A stretch of 64,000 bases of DNA from Anaerolineae bacterium (GTDB lineage Bacteria; Chloroflexota; Anaerolineae; Aggregatilineales; Phototrophicaceae): positions 1 to 64,000 of the forward strand of contig JAUZRW010000039.1 of assembly GCA_030950085.1 (NCBI GenBank). The letters run 5' to 3'. Under the pieces are notes generated by a model. That model saw only the letters and a program-made list of their open reading frames with translations. It had not been told where the DNA came from and searched no databases. The number at the start of each line of letters is the position of its first letter. Position 1 is the first letter of the stretch. Shown here one piece after another: positions 38,320 through 47,602 of the stretch. A program made the position numbers and the translations under genes.

Positions 38320-40581
38320 TCAATCCTTCGTCATGGGAATAAGCATCTCAATCGGATTGCCACCGACTTCTTCAAATCTCTCTTGTGTAATAGCAAAGCC
38401 ATCTTGCGTAATTGGCAAGTAGCCTTCTACCAGCACATAAACAGAGTAGGGTGCTTCAAATTGCAAGGGGCGGTCAATCTCAAAATCGCCATTCTGGTCT
38501 GTCACCGCTAGAGCATAAATTTGGTCTTGCTGCCATGTGAAATCTGCAATCGAGTAATCTTCGCTAATGAGGACAAATGTAACGCCTTCGATACCTTCTT
38601 GTGTATCCCCATCAATCACCTGTCCCCGTAGTTGAATGCCCCCTACAGCCGCTAAATTATCAATACTGAGTTGCCCAATACCCACAGAAACTTGAGCCGT
38701 TTCTAGCAAAATGCCATTAATGAGCAAATTCATGGTATATGTCGCATCTGGTAAACCATCAGATGCTGTCAATCGAATTGTAAAATCATTACCGCTATCC
38801 GGCGCGTTCCACGCAAGCGTTTCTTCATAGAATAATGTGCCGTCAACTAACCATTGAATTGTCCATAATGTACCACCAGAGATACGTTGCCAATTAAATT
38901 GTGCAAAAATGGTATTAGCACCATCTGGGAAACTAATTGCGGGCGTGCCAGTGGGTTGTGCGAAGGGGCTATCAGTCCGTCGGAATTCAATATTGCTAAA
39001 GACATCGGGTAATGCGCCAGCAGGTGCGCCTGCCACAACAAAGTCTCCTGTTGTTTTCAATCTGGCATCACCATCCTCAACAATGTACAAATCGACACGG
39101 TAGTTACCGGGACGCAGTCCACCATCAGGACGGATACTCACATCATCTCGTGAACCGCTAATCCCATCATCTGATGACCAGCTATCATAGACCGGATTGT
39201 TCAATGGAATACCGTTATAATACCAAACGGATGTCCACTGCGTTCCGAGTGTCATATTTTGATAAATAAAGCGTGCAGAAGCAATATTTCCAGTCGGTAA
39301 AATATAAGATTCTCCCTGTAAATTATTATTGTCATCTAGCAAGCCAAAAACAACATTGGAGAAGGTCGGTTGTTCTTGTGGAGAACCACCAACCGTAATA
39401 AAACGACTCGCGGCAGCGAATCCATTCACGAAAAGCCGAAATTCATATGAACCATTTGCCCATGGAATACCGCTACTCCCGATATACCATAAGCCATTAT
39501 TGTTACCACTCCACCGTACTGGTGGCAAACTAAAGGTTGGACTCGGAATACCATCAATCGTGACTCGTAGCTCATAAACTGTATTAGACGTAAAGTTTCT
39601 ATAATCGAAAAACAGATACAAGCTGTTTGTTCCTGTTGGCGCACTGCCGATGACACGATTAGGTAGTCCATTTGTAACGGCTGTAGCAAAAAACAGTCTA
39701 TCGACAGTGGGTGTTTCACTAATGGTTGTACTTGTATCCAGCGAACTTAAAATATTAACATCTAATCCAAGCGAGGCACTCCGAACGAGAGGCAATGCAA
39801 AAGTCGCTGGACGTAAAACACTAATCGCATCGCCAATCGGGATGCAAGCATCATTGGCATTAATAAAGCCATCACCATTGGTATCTTCTAGCAGGCGGCA
39901 ATTTTCTCCGACTTGCTGTACTAGAGGTGCAGATGTTGGTACGCCTATCAGTTGACCTTCTTGATTATAAGCGCCACCGCCGGACATTGTGCCGCGAAAA
40001 GCCTCAACACCTACGGTTTTAATCCACGCTTGCTCACCTCCATCGGGTTCTGCAATAAAGCCGGTAATTGTTCCACGAATGGATTGAACGGCATCATTAC
40101 CCACATCAGGGTAGCCGACAACCGTGATTGTTTCGTCAAGGCTTATACTTTCTGTTCTAGCAATCTCAACAAACGGTAAAATAGGGAGTTCATCAGCCTC
40201 GATTAAGCGCCCATCTAATTCACGGGTAATTCTGAGAAGGGCGAGGTCATAGCTTTCATCAACCTGTGCAATTTCTGCGCGATACTTTGGCACGGGTGGG
40301 TCATTAGGGTTGAGTGTCATAGCAATAATGAGTTCTTCACCGAGACAAGTTGCACTAGGTACTACATTGTGGGCATTCGTTAAAATTAAACCGTCATAGC
40401 GCACAATCGTTCCTGAGCCAATGCAGCGTGTACTCAAATTAGAGCCTTCCGCTTGGATGATAAAAACTGTGGCTTGCTGAATCAGTTCTAGGTCAATATT
40501 TTGTGCCGTACTAGAAATATTCGTGCGTATCAGAACTAAGCACATGAGCATCCCGACTAAAAGATTCCGAAAACGTGTCAT
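38320..40581 (-). CDS. Secreted trypsin-like serine protease with three beta-sandwich modules
   Basis: 753 residues with an N-terminal signal peptide. The S1 catalytic triad is His71 (TNAHNV), Asp112 (YDLALLRI) and Ser200 (GTMSGGGAY), so it should be active. Residues about 300-660 contain three similar modules of about 110 residues (each with NxxxF/VxW and NGxY/DGxY patterns), probably Ig-like. A carboxypeptidase-regulatory-like domain (LRGQVIDGD, DQNGDFEI) is at the C-terminus. An EF-hand-like DTNGDGFINANDAC lies near residue 235. Its start overlaps the preceding stop by one base. Confidence 0.85.
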   Translation of the reverse strand: MTRFRNLLVGMLMCLVLIRTNISSTAQNIDLELIQQATVFIIQAEGSNLSTRCIGSGTIVRYDGLILTNAHNVVPSATCLGEELIIAMTLNPNDPPVPKYRAEIAQVDESYDLALLRITRELDGRLIEADELPILPFVEIARTESISLDETITVVGYPDVGNDAVQSIRGTITGFIAEPDGGEQAWIKTVGVEAFRGTMSGGGAYNQEGQLIGVPTSAPLVQQVGENCRLLEDTNGDGFINANDACIPIGDAISVLRPATFALPLVRSASLGLDVNILSSLDTSTTISETPTVDRLFFATAVTNGLPNRVIGSAPTGTNSLYLFFDYRNFTSNTVYELRVTIDGIPSPTFSLPPVRWSGNNNGLWYIGSSGIPWANGSYEFRLFVNGFAAASRFITVGGSPQEQPTFSNVVFGLLDDNNNLQGESYILPTGNIASARFIYQNMTLGTQWTSVWYYNGIPLNNPVYDSWSSDDGISGSRDDVSIRPDGGLRPGNYRVDLYIVEDGDARLKTTGDFVVAGAPAGALPDVFSNIEFRRTDSPFAQPTGTPAISFPDGANTIFAQFNWQRISGGTLWTIQWLVDGTLFYEETLAWNAPDSGNDFTIRLTASDGLPDATYTMNLLINGILLETAQVSVGIGQLSIDNLAAVGGIQLRGQVIDGDTQEGIEGVTFVLISEDYSIADFTWQQDQIYALAVTDQNGDFEIDRPLQFEAPYSVYVLVEGYLPITQDGFAITQERFEEVGGNPIEMLIPMTKD

Positions 40582-41180
40582 TAGAATTGCAACCTTCTCA
40601 AAAATTCCTCAAAGCGCGGTAACTCGTGTTGATAAGTATCGGCATCAGCACGAAACGTAATGATAATGGCTTGACCACCACTAATGGTTAGTATATCCAA
40701 CCCTTGTACAACCGTCGGAACACCTTGCAAGAACGGACTCACATCTGAACTGACGTAGCTATACGATACTGCCTGTGCAGAGACATCATTCGGCAACAAA
40801 TACGCTTGCTGCGATAAAACCTGATAAGCGGTAAATGTCTGCAATCGGTTCAATGTCAAACGGTCTGCGACATTGCGCTCTTCGGCATCTGACCCTACAG
40901 GTTGCACACTGACTTGGAATGTTGTCTTGAAGCCTGAACGAGACATATCACGCACTCGAAAAACATAATCACTGGAAGAATCAAGAAGCCAGTTTTGTGG
41001 ATAAAAAGCCGTGATACCCGCCTGTGGACTCTCGAATAATACGGCAGCCGTCGCTAGTTGATTACGAAGATTAAGCCCGACAAGCAATAGTAATACAGAA
41101 AGCAGTATCGCAAAAACATTCGCCCATCGCTGACGTAAGGTTAAATCTTGCGATTCGCCGATAATCTCCAATACTTCCAT
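40581..41180 (-). CDS. Membrane-anchored PsbP/DUF1795-like protein
   Basis: 199 residues with one N-terminal transmembrane segment (about 25-45). The outside domain begins AGITAFYPQNWLL, resembling PsbP-like folds that often read 'h-x-h-x-YPxxW'. No catalytic motif is seen. It is tightly coupled to the protease gene (TAATG overlap) and to the PrsW-like gene (3-base gap), which suggests they act together in the envelope. The family assignment is tentative. Confidence 0.6.
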   Translation of the reverse strand: MEVLEIIGESQDLTLRQRWANVFAILLSVLLLLVGLNLRNQLATAAVLFESPQAGITAFYPQNWLLDSSSDYVFRVRDMSRSGFKTTFQVSVQPVGSDAEERNVADRLTLNRLQTFTAYQVLSQQAYLLPNDVSAQAVSYSYVSSDVSPFLQGVPTVVQGLDILTISGGQAIIITFRADADTYQHELPRFEEFLRRLQF

Positions 41181-41183
41181 CGC

Positions 41184-42095
41184 TTAAATATCCTGCCCTG
41201 CGAGTTTGTCTTGCTCGCGTCGCTCGGAAACATTAAACAGGAAAAGTAAGGTTACAATTGGCACGATATAAAGAATGAGTGCAAAAATGACTCCGAAAAT
41301 GGTTTTTTCTGCGCTGATTGTTAAACCTAATGTCGCTTTCATAAAAGTGGGTCGCATAGCAATCGCAATACCATTCACAATAGCCGCTAAAAGTACTGTT
41401 ATTGGCAGTAAAAATGACAAGGCATTTGAAAACTGACTTTCGGCTAGACCGTAGGCAACAATGACACTACCCACAATATTGAGGGTCGTTGTCGCAAAAA
41501 CACGTAACATGATGGCATCAGGTGTCGCCATCGGATTTTGAAATAGATAATTCAAGCTAATCACCATAGCATAAGCCACGCCCGATGCAGCTCCATAGGC
41601 AATTGCATCTGTCCGTACTCGATAATATTCCGGCCAAACAATATAGCGAATGACAAGGTATTTCAAAAATTCTTGGAGAATAGCAACGGTTGTCGTATAG
41701 CCCATAATACGATTGAGTGTTGAGGCAAGTGGTAGCCAATCGTTGGGTTGCAAAACATTATCCAATAGGGGAATACCGATAGCATTAGCGACAAGTGCTG
41801 TCACCACAAATGTTGTTAATAAGCGCCGACGGGGTTCAACAACTAATCGTTCTGGCACACGCGAGAATACAAGCCACAAGAGGGTAGGTAACAAGACAAT
41901 CAGCAAGTTGAACGGCAATAAAAGTCGTTGTGGAACAGTGATTCCTAGTAAGTTAAATAGTACGAAAAACACTAGCAATAAAATGGTCAAAATACCCGTT
42001 TCAATAAAAACACTACGCCATGCGCGGCGATAGGGATAAATCTCCTCTTCTTCTTTTGGCGGGGTGATGAGTTGGGGGCTTCTAATTGTTGTCAC
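41184..42095 (-). CDS. Multipass membrane protein, PrsW-like but missing catalytic residues
   Basis: 303 residues with about eight hydrophobic helices. LQEFLKYLVIRYIVW and RTDAIAYGAASGVAYAM correspond to the EExxK and YGxxxGxGFAxxEN motifs of PrsW intramembrane proteases. The first Glu is Gln, the Glu-Asn pair reads Ile-Ser, and the later His is Asn (TTLNIVGS). It is therefore probably not a protease in the PrsW sense, or the resemblance is only distant. First gene of the operon with the PsbP-like protein, the serine protease and tlyA. Confidence 0.65.
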   Translation of the reverse strand: MTTIRSPQLITPPKEEEEIYPYRRAWRSVFIETGILTILLLVFFVLFNLLGITVPQRLLLPFNLLIVLLPTLLWLVFSRVPERLVVEPRRRLLTTFVVTALVANAIGIPLLDNVLQPNDWLPLASTLNRIMGYTTTVAILQEFLKYLVIRYIVWPEYYRVRTDAIAYGAASGVAYAMVISLNYLFQNPMATPDAIMLRVFATTTLNIVGSVIVAYGLAESQFSNALSFLLPITVLLAAIVNGIAIAMRPTFMKATLGLTISAEKTIFGVIFALILYIVPIVTLLFLFNVSERREQDKLAGQDI

Positions 42096-42120
42096 GTCTA
42101 TTCCCTACCCGACAAACTCT

Positions 42121-42128
42121 GCTACAAT
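42121..42128 (+). promoter_or_regulatory. -10-like GCTACAAT element
   Basis: The same octamer lies upstream of the genes at 27080 and 46531. Here it is 60 bases before the lipoprotein gene. No good -35 is seen. Confidence 0.3.
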
Positions 42129-42187
42129 GTCGCGCCGTACTTGAGTACAAATCGTAACTGATGGCTAGTGTCCTGCAAAGGTTGAAT

Positions 42188-43786
42188 ATGCAATACATCA
42201 GGCAAATAGCGACACTGCTGATTGTTGTACTGTTGACCAGTGCCTGTAGCATTCTTGATTCGTCAGCGCCACAATCAAACAATCGTATTGTGTATGGTCT
42301 GACTGAAAGTGTGACGGGAATTGACCCCCATCTCCATACATCCCAAGAACTCAGTATTATCTTGCGGCAGATTTATGAAACGCTGGTTTATAGACACCCC
42401 GAAACTCGTGAATTTGTGCCGGGCTTGGCGCAATCGTGGGAGATATCAGCAGATGGTCTTTCGTACACGTTCTATTTGCGTGAAGATGTTGTTTTTCATG
42501 ATGGAACAGCTTTTACGTCACAATCGGTTGCTGATAATTTACAACGTATCTTGAACCCAGAAATAGGGTCACAATATACTCGGCAATTACTCGGCCCGAT
42601 TGTCAGTTACCAAGTGTTAGATGCGTACTCTATCAAAATCAATTTAAGCCGTCCATTTGAACCCTTTCTTGATTCATTGAGTCAGGTCTATCTCAGTATT
42701 GCAAGTCCGACAGCTTTTAATCGCTATGCAGATACGCCTTTACGTTATCAATTTCATCAAGTTGGTACAGGTGCATTTGAATTGGTTGAATATGTCCCCG
42801 AAGATAGGATAGTGATTCGACGTAATCCTAATTACACATGGTATCCTAGCTTTTATAATCCACCGCCTGTAAATGCAGTTCAGGAAATTGAATTTCGTTT
42901 TTTCCGAGATGCTGAAGCGCGGCTGGCAGCACTTGAACAAGGAAACGTGCAAATTATGGGTGGTTTGTCGCCGATAGATGCCCGTAGCTTAAGCAATAAT
43001 TTAGATATCGTCGTGCTACCGACACCCATTCCGGGACAACCCTTACAGTTTTACTACAATACAGATTTCTCGCCGACTGACAATCTTGCGGTACGGCAAG
43101 CATTAAATTATGCCGCGAATCGCACATCTATTGCAGAAACGATATATGGAGGATTTTCGCCTGTTGCGTGGGGCCCACTGTCTGCGAATAGCCTTTACTA
43201 TAATCGGGGTGTACGGAATGTGTATGCGTACAATCTTCAACAAGCACAATCTTTACTGGCTCAGGCTGGATATATTGACGAAAACGGCGATGGCACTCTG
43301 GAAAAAGACGGGGAAATTTTATCTATCACGGTGCTTCATTCGCCAGATGATTTACTACCAAATGTTGCACAATTTTTGAAAGCGCAATGGGAAACAATCG
43401 GTATTCATGTTGAGCTGCGCCCTGTTCCCGGACAAAGCGCCGTATTAGAAGCTGCGGCAGAAGGCGACTATAACCTCATTGCCTTAGATACTTTTGGTCT
43501 TGACCCCTATATCCTCAATCAACATTTCATTAGTGCTGTGCCGCAAAATTGGTCGGGCTTCAATTCACCAGAACTTGACAATCTACTGCTTGAAGCCGAG
43601 CGAATTCGTGACCCAGATGAAAGACGGTTATCTTATGGTCGTGTACAAGCCATTATATTAGAACAATCTCTCATTTTGCCTGTCAGCGATAGAGTCGTTC
43701 TCAACGCTTTCACAGCAAATATTCAAGGTTTACGGTATGACCTATATGGTTCGCCAATATTGCATGATGTCAGTATCAATCGCTAG
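42188..43786 (+). CDS. ABC-type oligopeptide/nickel substrate-binding lipoprotein (family 5)
   Basis: 532 residues from the ATG at 42188, which has an AAAGG site and begins a lipoprotein signal with lipobox LTSAC. The frame is open from 42161. SBP_bac_5 features: GLAQSWEISADGLSYTFYLR, FHDGTAFTS, QVGTGAFELVEY and VRQALNYAANR. It probably binds peptides or other small solutes outside the membrane. No permease or ATPase is adjacent. The stop shares CTAG with the convergent IPK gene. Confidence 0.9.
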   Translation: MQYIRQIATLLIVVLLTSACSILDSSAPQSNNRIVYGLTESVTGIDPHLHTSQELSIILRQIYETLVYRHPETREFVPGLAQSWEISADGLSYTFYLREDVVFHDGTAFTSQSVADNLQRILNPEIGSQYTRQLLGPIVSYQVLDAYSIKINLSRPFEPFLDSLSQVYLSIASPTAFNRYADTPLRYQFHQVGTGAFELVEYVPEDRIVIRRNPNYTWYPSFYNPPPVNAVQEIEFRFFRDAEARLAALEQGNVQIMGGLSPIDARSLSNNLDIVVLPTPIPGQPLQFYYNTDFSPTDNLAVRQALNYAANRTSIAETIYGGFSPVAWGPLSANSLYYNRGVRNVYAYNLQQAQSLLAQAGYIDENGDGTLEKDGEILSITVLHSPDDLLPNVAQFLKAQWETIGIHVELRPVPGQSAVLEAAAEGDYNLIALDTFGLDPYILNQHFISAVPQNWSGFNSPELDNLLLEAERIRDPDERRLSYGRVQAIILEQSLILPVSDRVVLNAFTANIQGLRYDLYGSPILHDVSINR

Positions 43787-44571
43787 TTGACTTTGATAGT
43801 CGTGCCTTTTACTGGAACGCCCGTTAAAGCATCACGAATAATACCTCGCCGCGTGCCATTGATAATCTGAATCACAGGGTATGGTTCTCGTGATGCGAGT
43901 TTCAGCATATCTTGTACTTTGCTTAACATGCCACCTGTCACATCTACGCCGCCGGAAGCGCCCAATGCAGATTGATAATCTTGGAAATTAGCAGGCGTAA
44001 TAGTCTCAATTATATTTTGTCGATTGTCATATACGCCATCAACTTCACCCAATAAGATGATACGGTTGATAGGTAATTGCGATGCAAAATACGTAAAGAT
44101 TGTTTCGGTTGATACGATTGTTCCGCCGCGTACAGTATCGAAGGCGACATCACCATAGATAAGCGGAATGAGGTTATTCTCCAAAGCCCGTTCGACACTT
44201 CTTAGGCTCATTTGCTTGATAACACCATCTTCTGCAAGAATTGATGCAGAAGGTTGTATTCGTAGTGCTGGAATAGTTACCTTGTGTAGTTCTTTTGCGA
44301 CTAAATAATTCAGTTCTGCCGCGATAGTCGCTACTTTCGCAAAACCCACCCATTCGTCTGCCGACTGTACTCCCGTCATGGTGTTATATCGCGCTGCCTC
44401 AAAATGCCCAAACGAACCACTCCCATGCCCAATAATCAGTTTGAGTGTGGGTTGACTAGCTAGTGCAGCACTGATTTCAGCCGCTACCTGTGCCATGACA
44501 GTTTGCCGAAAAGTTGCCTGTTGATTTTTATCAGTAATCAGTGAGCCGCCAATTTTGAGCAAGGTTATCAT
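43783..44571 (-). CDS. Isopentenyl phosphate kinase
   Basis: 262 residues of the amino-acid-kinase fold. It phosphorylates isopentenyl phosphate to IPP. Characteristic features are LLKIGGSLITDK (Lys6), GHGSGSFGH with the catalytic His56 that defines IPKs, IPLIYGDVAFD, and GEVDGVYD near the ATP site. It overlaps the mevalonate kinase gene by four bases. With the decarboxylase across the divergent region, it completes an alternative mevalonate pathway of the kind described for Roseiflexus and archaea. Confidence 0.92.
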   Translation of the reverse strand: MITLLKIGGSLITDKNQQATFRQTVMAQVAAEISAALASQPTLKLIIGHGSGSFGHFEAARYNTMTGVQSADEWVGFAKVATIAAELNYLVAKELHKVTIPALRIQPSASILAEDGVIKQMSLRSVERALENNLIPLIYGDVAFDTVRGGTIVSTETIFTYFASQLPINRIILLGEVDGVYDNRQNIIETITPANFQDYQSALGASGGVDVTGGMLSKVQDMLKLASREPYPVIQIINGTRRGIIRDALTGVPVKGTTIKVN

Positions 44572-45497
44572 AAGTCACTCTTCGCAATGGTTGTTTCATA
44601 GACTTGTACTGCGCCTGCACCTAAAAGCGCCTGTTTTACTTGTGCTTTTGTGTCATCAGTCACCAAAGCAATCATATTACCACCCCGACCACCGCCGGAT
44701 AACTTTGCGCCGAGGGCACTCGCATCTTTCGCAGCTACGACTAAGGCATCTAATTCAGGCGATGATACCGTCAATTGTTGCAGTAGAGCATGATTATCAA
44801 ACATCAATTGCCCTAACCTCTGTATATCGCCATTCTGCATGGCTTGGCGTGCTGATTGTGCAATCCACCCAATTTTTTCGATGACGGGTTTGATATGCTC
44901 CGGCTTAAACTCAAATAATTTGCGAACATCGCCAACTGCAATTTTTGTTAGCGACGCTTTTCCTGTATTACCAATTAGCAGTATTAGTGGCTTTTCATTT
45001 GCAATATGCTGAATAGGCTGTTCTCGCACGAAGTAAATCGCTTCTTCATAGACAATCACTGTATTATCAATGCCGCTAGGTGTGCCATGATAGATTTTTT
45101 CGATTTCATAGACTAGCTTGTTGATTTCTTGGTTGGATAGATTATTCTGTGTTAGACCACATATTGCCCGAATAATAACAGTGCTAATTGCAGCGCCACT
45201 ACCCAGTCCACTCGCAATTGGAATATTGGATTGTACTATGATTTTCGCTTGGAGTGCCTTCAAATTGAGTTTTTTCAGCGTGAGGCGTGCTGTTTCTGCG
45301 AGGGGGTCATCGCCATCAAAATATATAATTTTATTATCTAAATCACGCGCAATGATGCTTAACTTATCACGACTAAACTCAGCATGGGCTTCGGCTCTTA
45401 GACTACTGATGGGAACAGCTATTGCAGCTTGTCCGTATACGACAGCATGTTCACCAAACAGAATGATTTTTGCAGGTGCGCTAACCTGAATCATCAC
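44568..45497 (-). CDS. mvk: Mevalonate kinase
   Basis: 309 residues, GHMP kinase family. N-terminal SAPAKIILFGEHAVVYG, the ATP loop PIASGLGSGAAIS, the catalytic Asp in HGTPSGIDNT, and C-terminal KLSGGGRGGNMIAL. It makes mevalonate 5-phosphate. It lies in an operon between the UbiA-type gene (3-base gap) and IPK (4-base overlap). GHMP paralogs are easily confused, but EHAVVYG and SGIDN support mevalonate kinase over phosphomevalonate kinase. Confidence 0.92.
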   Translation of the reverse strand: MMIQVSAPAKIILFGEHAVVYGQAAIAVPISSLRAEAHAEFSRDKLSIIARDLDNKIIYFDGDDPLAETARLTLKKLNLKALQAKIIVQSNIPIASGLGSGAAISTVIIRAICGLTQNNLSNQEINKLVYEIEKIYHGTPSGIDNTVIVYEEAIYFVREQPIQHIANEKPLILLIGNTGKASLTKIAVGDVRKLFEFKPEHIKPVIEKIGWIAQSARQAMQNGDIQRLGQLMFDNHALLQQLTVSSPELDALVVAAKDASALGAKLSGGGRGGNMIALVTDDTKAQVKQALLGAGAVQVYETTIAKSDL

Positions 45498-45500
45498 GTA

Positions 45501-46424
45501 TTAACTGCCGACTGGTAACAAGTATAGTAAAATAATAAACGATAAGCCCCATCCTACCATGGCTAGTTGTAATGGACGGTCACGGAGCAAGACTTCATCG
45601 GGGGCGCTGCCTTCACCTTTAACGTGCATCAGGTATAAATAGCGATATAAGCCATATAACACAAATGGGACAGTCAGTAAGGCGAGTTTAGTCCCACGAA
45701 AACTACCAATATCCGCCTCAATAGTATAGAGCAAATAAGCAATAAAGGTCGATGTCGTCACGAGGCGCATCATATCGTCAATTAGAGCCAGATTGTACTC
45801 TTTGAAAATAGGGCGTGTTTGCAACGCCTGTTCGCCGAGTGTCATAAGTTCTTGTCGCCGCTTGCCAACTGCCAAAAATAGGGCAAGTAGTCCTGAACAC
45901 GCATAGAGCCATGGCGAGAAATTCGCTACATCAATCACAACAACCCCTGCTAATACCCTGAGTAAAAAGCCTGATGTAACTGTCAGAACATCAATAATAA
46001 CGACATTTTTTAACCAGAATGAATACGCAATCTGGATGATAAGGTAGATTGCTAAAACCAGACTCAGTTCTTTATCGAAGAACCATGCAGCAATTAGGGT
46101 TGCTGTGGGAAGGATAACGGCAGCAACCTGTGCGAGTGTCTTTGGTAATTGACCTGCGGGTAGGGGGCGATTCTTCTTCTTCGGATGTTGGCGGTCTTTT
46201 TCGATATCCACCAAATCATTGATGATATACACCGTTCCCGACATAAGAATGAGCAAAACACAGGCGAAAATCACTCGTACAAGGGAATCTGAGTTCGTCA
46301 GTTGGCGGTCAAATATGATTGCCGGAAATACAAATAGAACATTTTTTATCCATTGTTTAGGGCGCATAGTACGGAGAAGCCCGATAAGTGCTTGCACACA
46401 AACTCCATTTTGCTCGTGAGACAA
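45501..46424 (-). CDS. UbiA-family prenyltransferase, decaprenyl-phosphate phosphoribosyltransferase-like
   Basis: 307 residues and about nine transmembrane helices. MRPKQWIKN and the first Asp motif NDLVDIEKDRQHP followed by KKNRPLPAG match UbiA proteins of the DPPR synthase type, as does the late APDEVLLRDRPL. Those enzymes transfer 5-phosphoribose from PRPP to a polyprenyl phosphate, the first step to arabinosyl or ribosyl donors. It is first in the operon with mevalonate kinase and IPK, so polyprenyl supply and use are linked. Confidence 0.85.
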   Translation of the reverse strand: MSHEQNGVCVQALIGLLRTMRPKQWIKNVLFVFPAIIFDRQLTNSDSLVRVIFACVLLILMSGTVYIINDLVDIEKDRQHPKKKNRPLPAGQLPKTLAQVAAVILPTATLIAAWFFDKELSLVLAIYLIIQIAYSFWLKNVVIIDVLTVTSGFLLRVLAGVVVIDVANFSPWLYACSGLLALFLAVGKRRQELMTLGEQALQTRPIFKEYNLALIDDMMRLVTTSTFIAYLLYTIEADIGSFRGTKLALLTVPFVLYGLYRYLYLMHVKGEGSAPDEVLLRDRPLQLAMVGWGLSFIILLYLLPVGS

Positions 46425-46490
46425 TTCTTAAAGGGCGTATTATAACGCAGTGAATACAGACAATCATCCCCTATATTCTCACAATTTTCT

Positions 46491-46499
46491 CGCTACAAT
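46491..46499 (+). promoter_or_regulatory. -10-like CGCTACAAT element
   Basis: TACAAT at 46494-46499, 32 bases before the decarboxylase start, the same element as upstream of 27080 and 42188. Confidence 0.35.
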
Positions 46500-46530
46500 G
46501 ACTACATTTAACTCGTTTTAAGGAGCAAAT

Positions 46531-47502
46531 ATGAGACAAGCGACAGCCCGCGCCCACTCCAACATTGCATTCATCAAATATTGGGGTAATCAAGATGATG
46601 ACCTGCGCCTCCCCGTTAATCCTTCTATTAGCATGAACCTTGATAACTTATATACTGATACGACAGTTTTATGGGATGATACCCTCGCATCAGATAGCTT
46701 GACCATTAATGGCGAATCGGCATCAGGTAAAGCATTAGAACGAGTTTCTAAGCACCTTGACAAGTTACGTAAACAATTGCAGATAAGCAGTCCAGCGCAA
46801 GTCCAATCTAAGAACAATTTCCCAATGGGTGCAGGTATCGCATCCTCAGCCTCCGCATTTGCAGCATTAACCCTCGCTGCCGTCACTGCTGCCGAAGTTG
46901 AACTATCGGAACGCGAACTATCAGCACTGGCACGCTTAGGTTCGGGGTCAGCATCGCGCTCTATCCCAGCCGGCTTTGTCGAATGGCATACTGGCAAGAC
47001 ACATGGCGAATCATTTGCGGAAACCGTCGTGCAAGCTAATTATTGGGATTTGATTGATGTTATTGCCATTGTCAGTGATGAACATAAACACACCACATCG
47101 CAAGCTGGGCATCCGACAGCAAAAACCAGTGATTTGCAAAATGCGCGAGTGGCAGGAGCAGCTCAGAGGCTTCAAATCTGTAAACAAGCCATTATAGACA
47201 GAGATTTTTCGACATTTACCGAAGTAGTCGAGTCGGATAGTAATCTGATGCACGCGGTTATGATGACCAGCCAACCGCCACTTTTTTATTGGAAGCCAAC
47301 CACACTAACTATTATGGAATCCATCCGAGATTGGCGTAGCGAAGGTCTAGCAGTCTGTTATACACTGGATGCGGGACCGAATGTCCATTGTATTTGCATT
47401 AGTAATGATGCTGATACTGTAAGAAATAGGTTGCAAACACTATCAGGTGTTATAGATGTTCGTGTGGCAAACGCCGGTGGTGCTGCCCATATTTTGCCTT
47501 AA
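46531..47502 (+). CDS. Mevalonate-phosphate decarboxylase (DMD homologue)
   Basis: 323 residues, GHMP fold. SNIAFIKYWG, NNFPMGAGIASSASAFAAL, GSGSASRS (Arg143) and the catalytic Asp280 in LDAGPNV identify the (di)phosphomevalonate decarboxylase family. The Lys after WG that contacts the substrate diphosphate in diphosphomevalonate decarboxylases is Asn20, and the Arg of the SSR motif is Gln191. With IPK encoded nearby and no phosphomevalonate kinase seen, the monophosphate is the likelier substrate. AGGAG precedes the ATG. It is divergent from the UbiA-MVK-IPK operon. Confidence 0.88.
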   Translation: MRQATARAHSNIAFIKYWGNQDDDLRLPVNPSISMNLDNLYTDTTVLWDDTLASDSLTINGESASGKALERVSKHLDKLRKQLQISSPAQVQSKNNFPMGAGIASSASAFAALTLAAVTAAEVELSERELSALARLGSGSASRSIPAGFVEWHTGKTHGESFAETVVQANYWDLIDVIAIVSDEHKHTTSQAGHPTAKTSDLQNARVAGAAQRLQICKQAIIDRDFSTFTEVVESDSNLMHAVMMTSQPPLFYWKPTTLTIMESIRDWRSEGLAVCYTLDAGPNVHCICISNDADTVRNRLQTLSGVIDVRVANAGGAAHILP

Positions 47503-47528
47503 CGTTGGGTAAGCGCAGAATAGCGTCC

Positions 47529-47558
47529 TTGCCTCAAAATCAATTAAGCCCTTATAAT
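47529..47558 (+). promoter_or_regulatory. Candidate promoter TTGCCT-N18-TATAAT
   Basis: TTGCCT at 47529-47534 and TATAAT at 47553-47558, 44 bases before the site-2 protease start. Confidence 0.5.
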
Positions 47559-47602
47559 AGACATAACACTATCTGACGACGTAACTGTGAAGGTGCATCT
47601 TC

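Noticed and set aside
44568-45497. Phosphomevalonate kinase for the second GHMP kinase.
   Set aside because: The EHAVVYG and SGIDN motifs fit mevalonate kinase; no other GHMP kinase that could be phosphomevalonate kinase is in the window.
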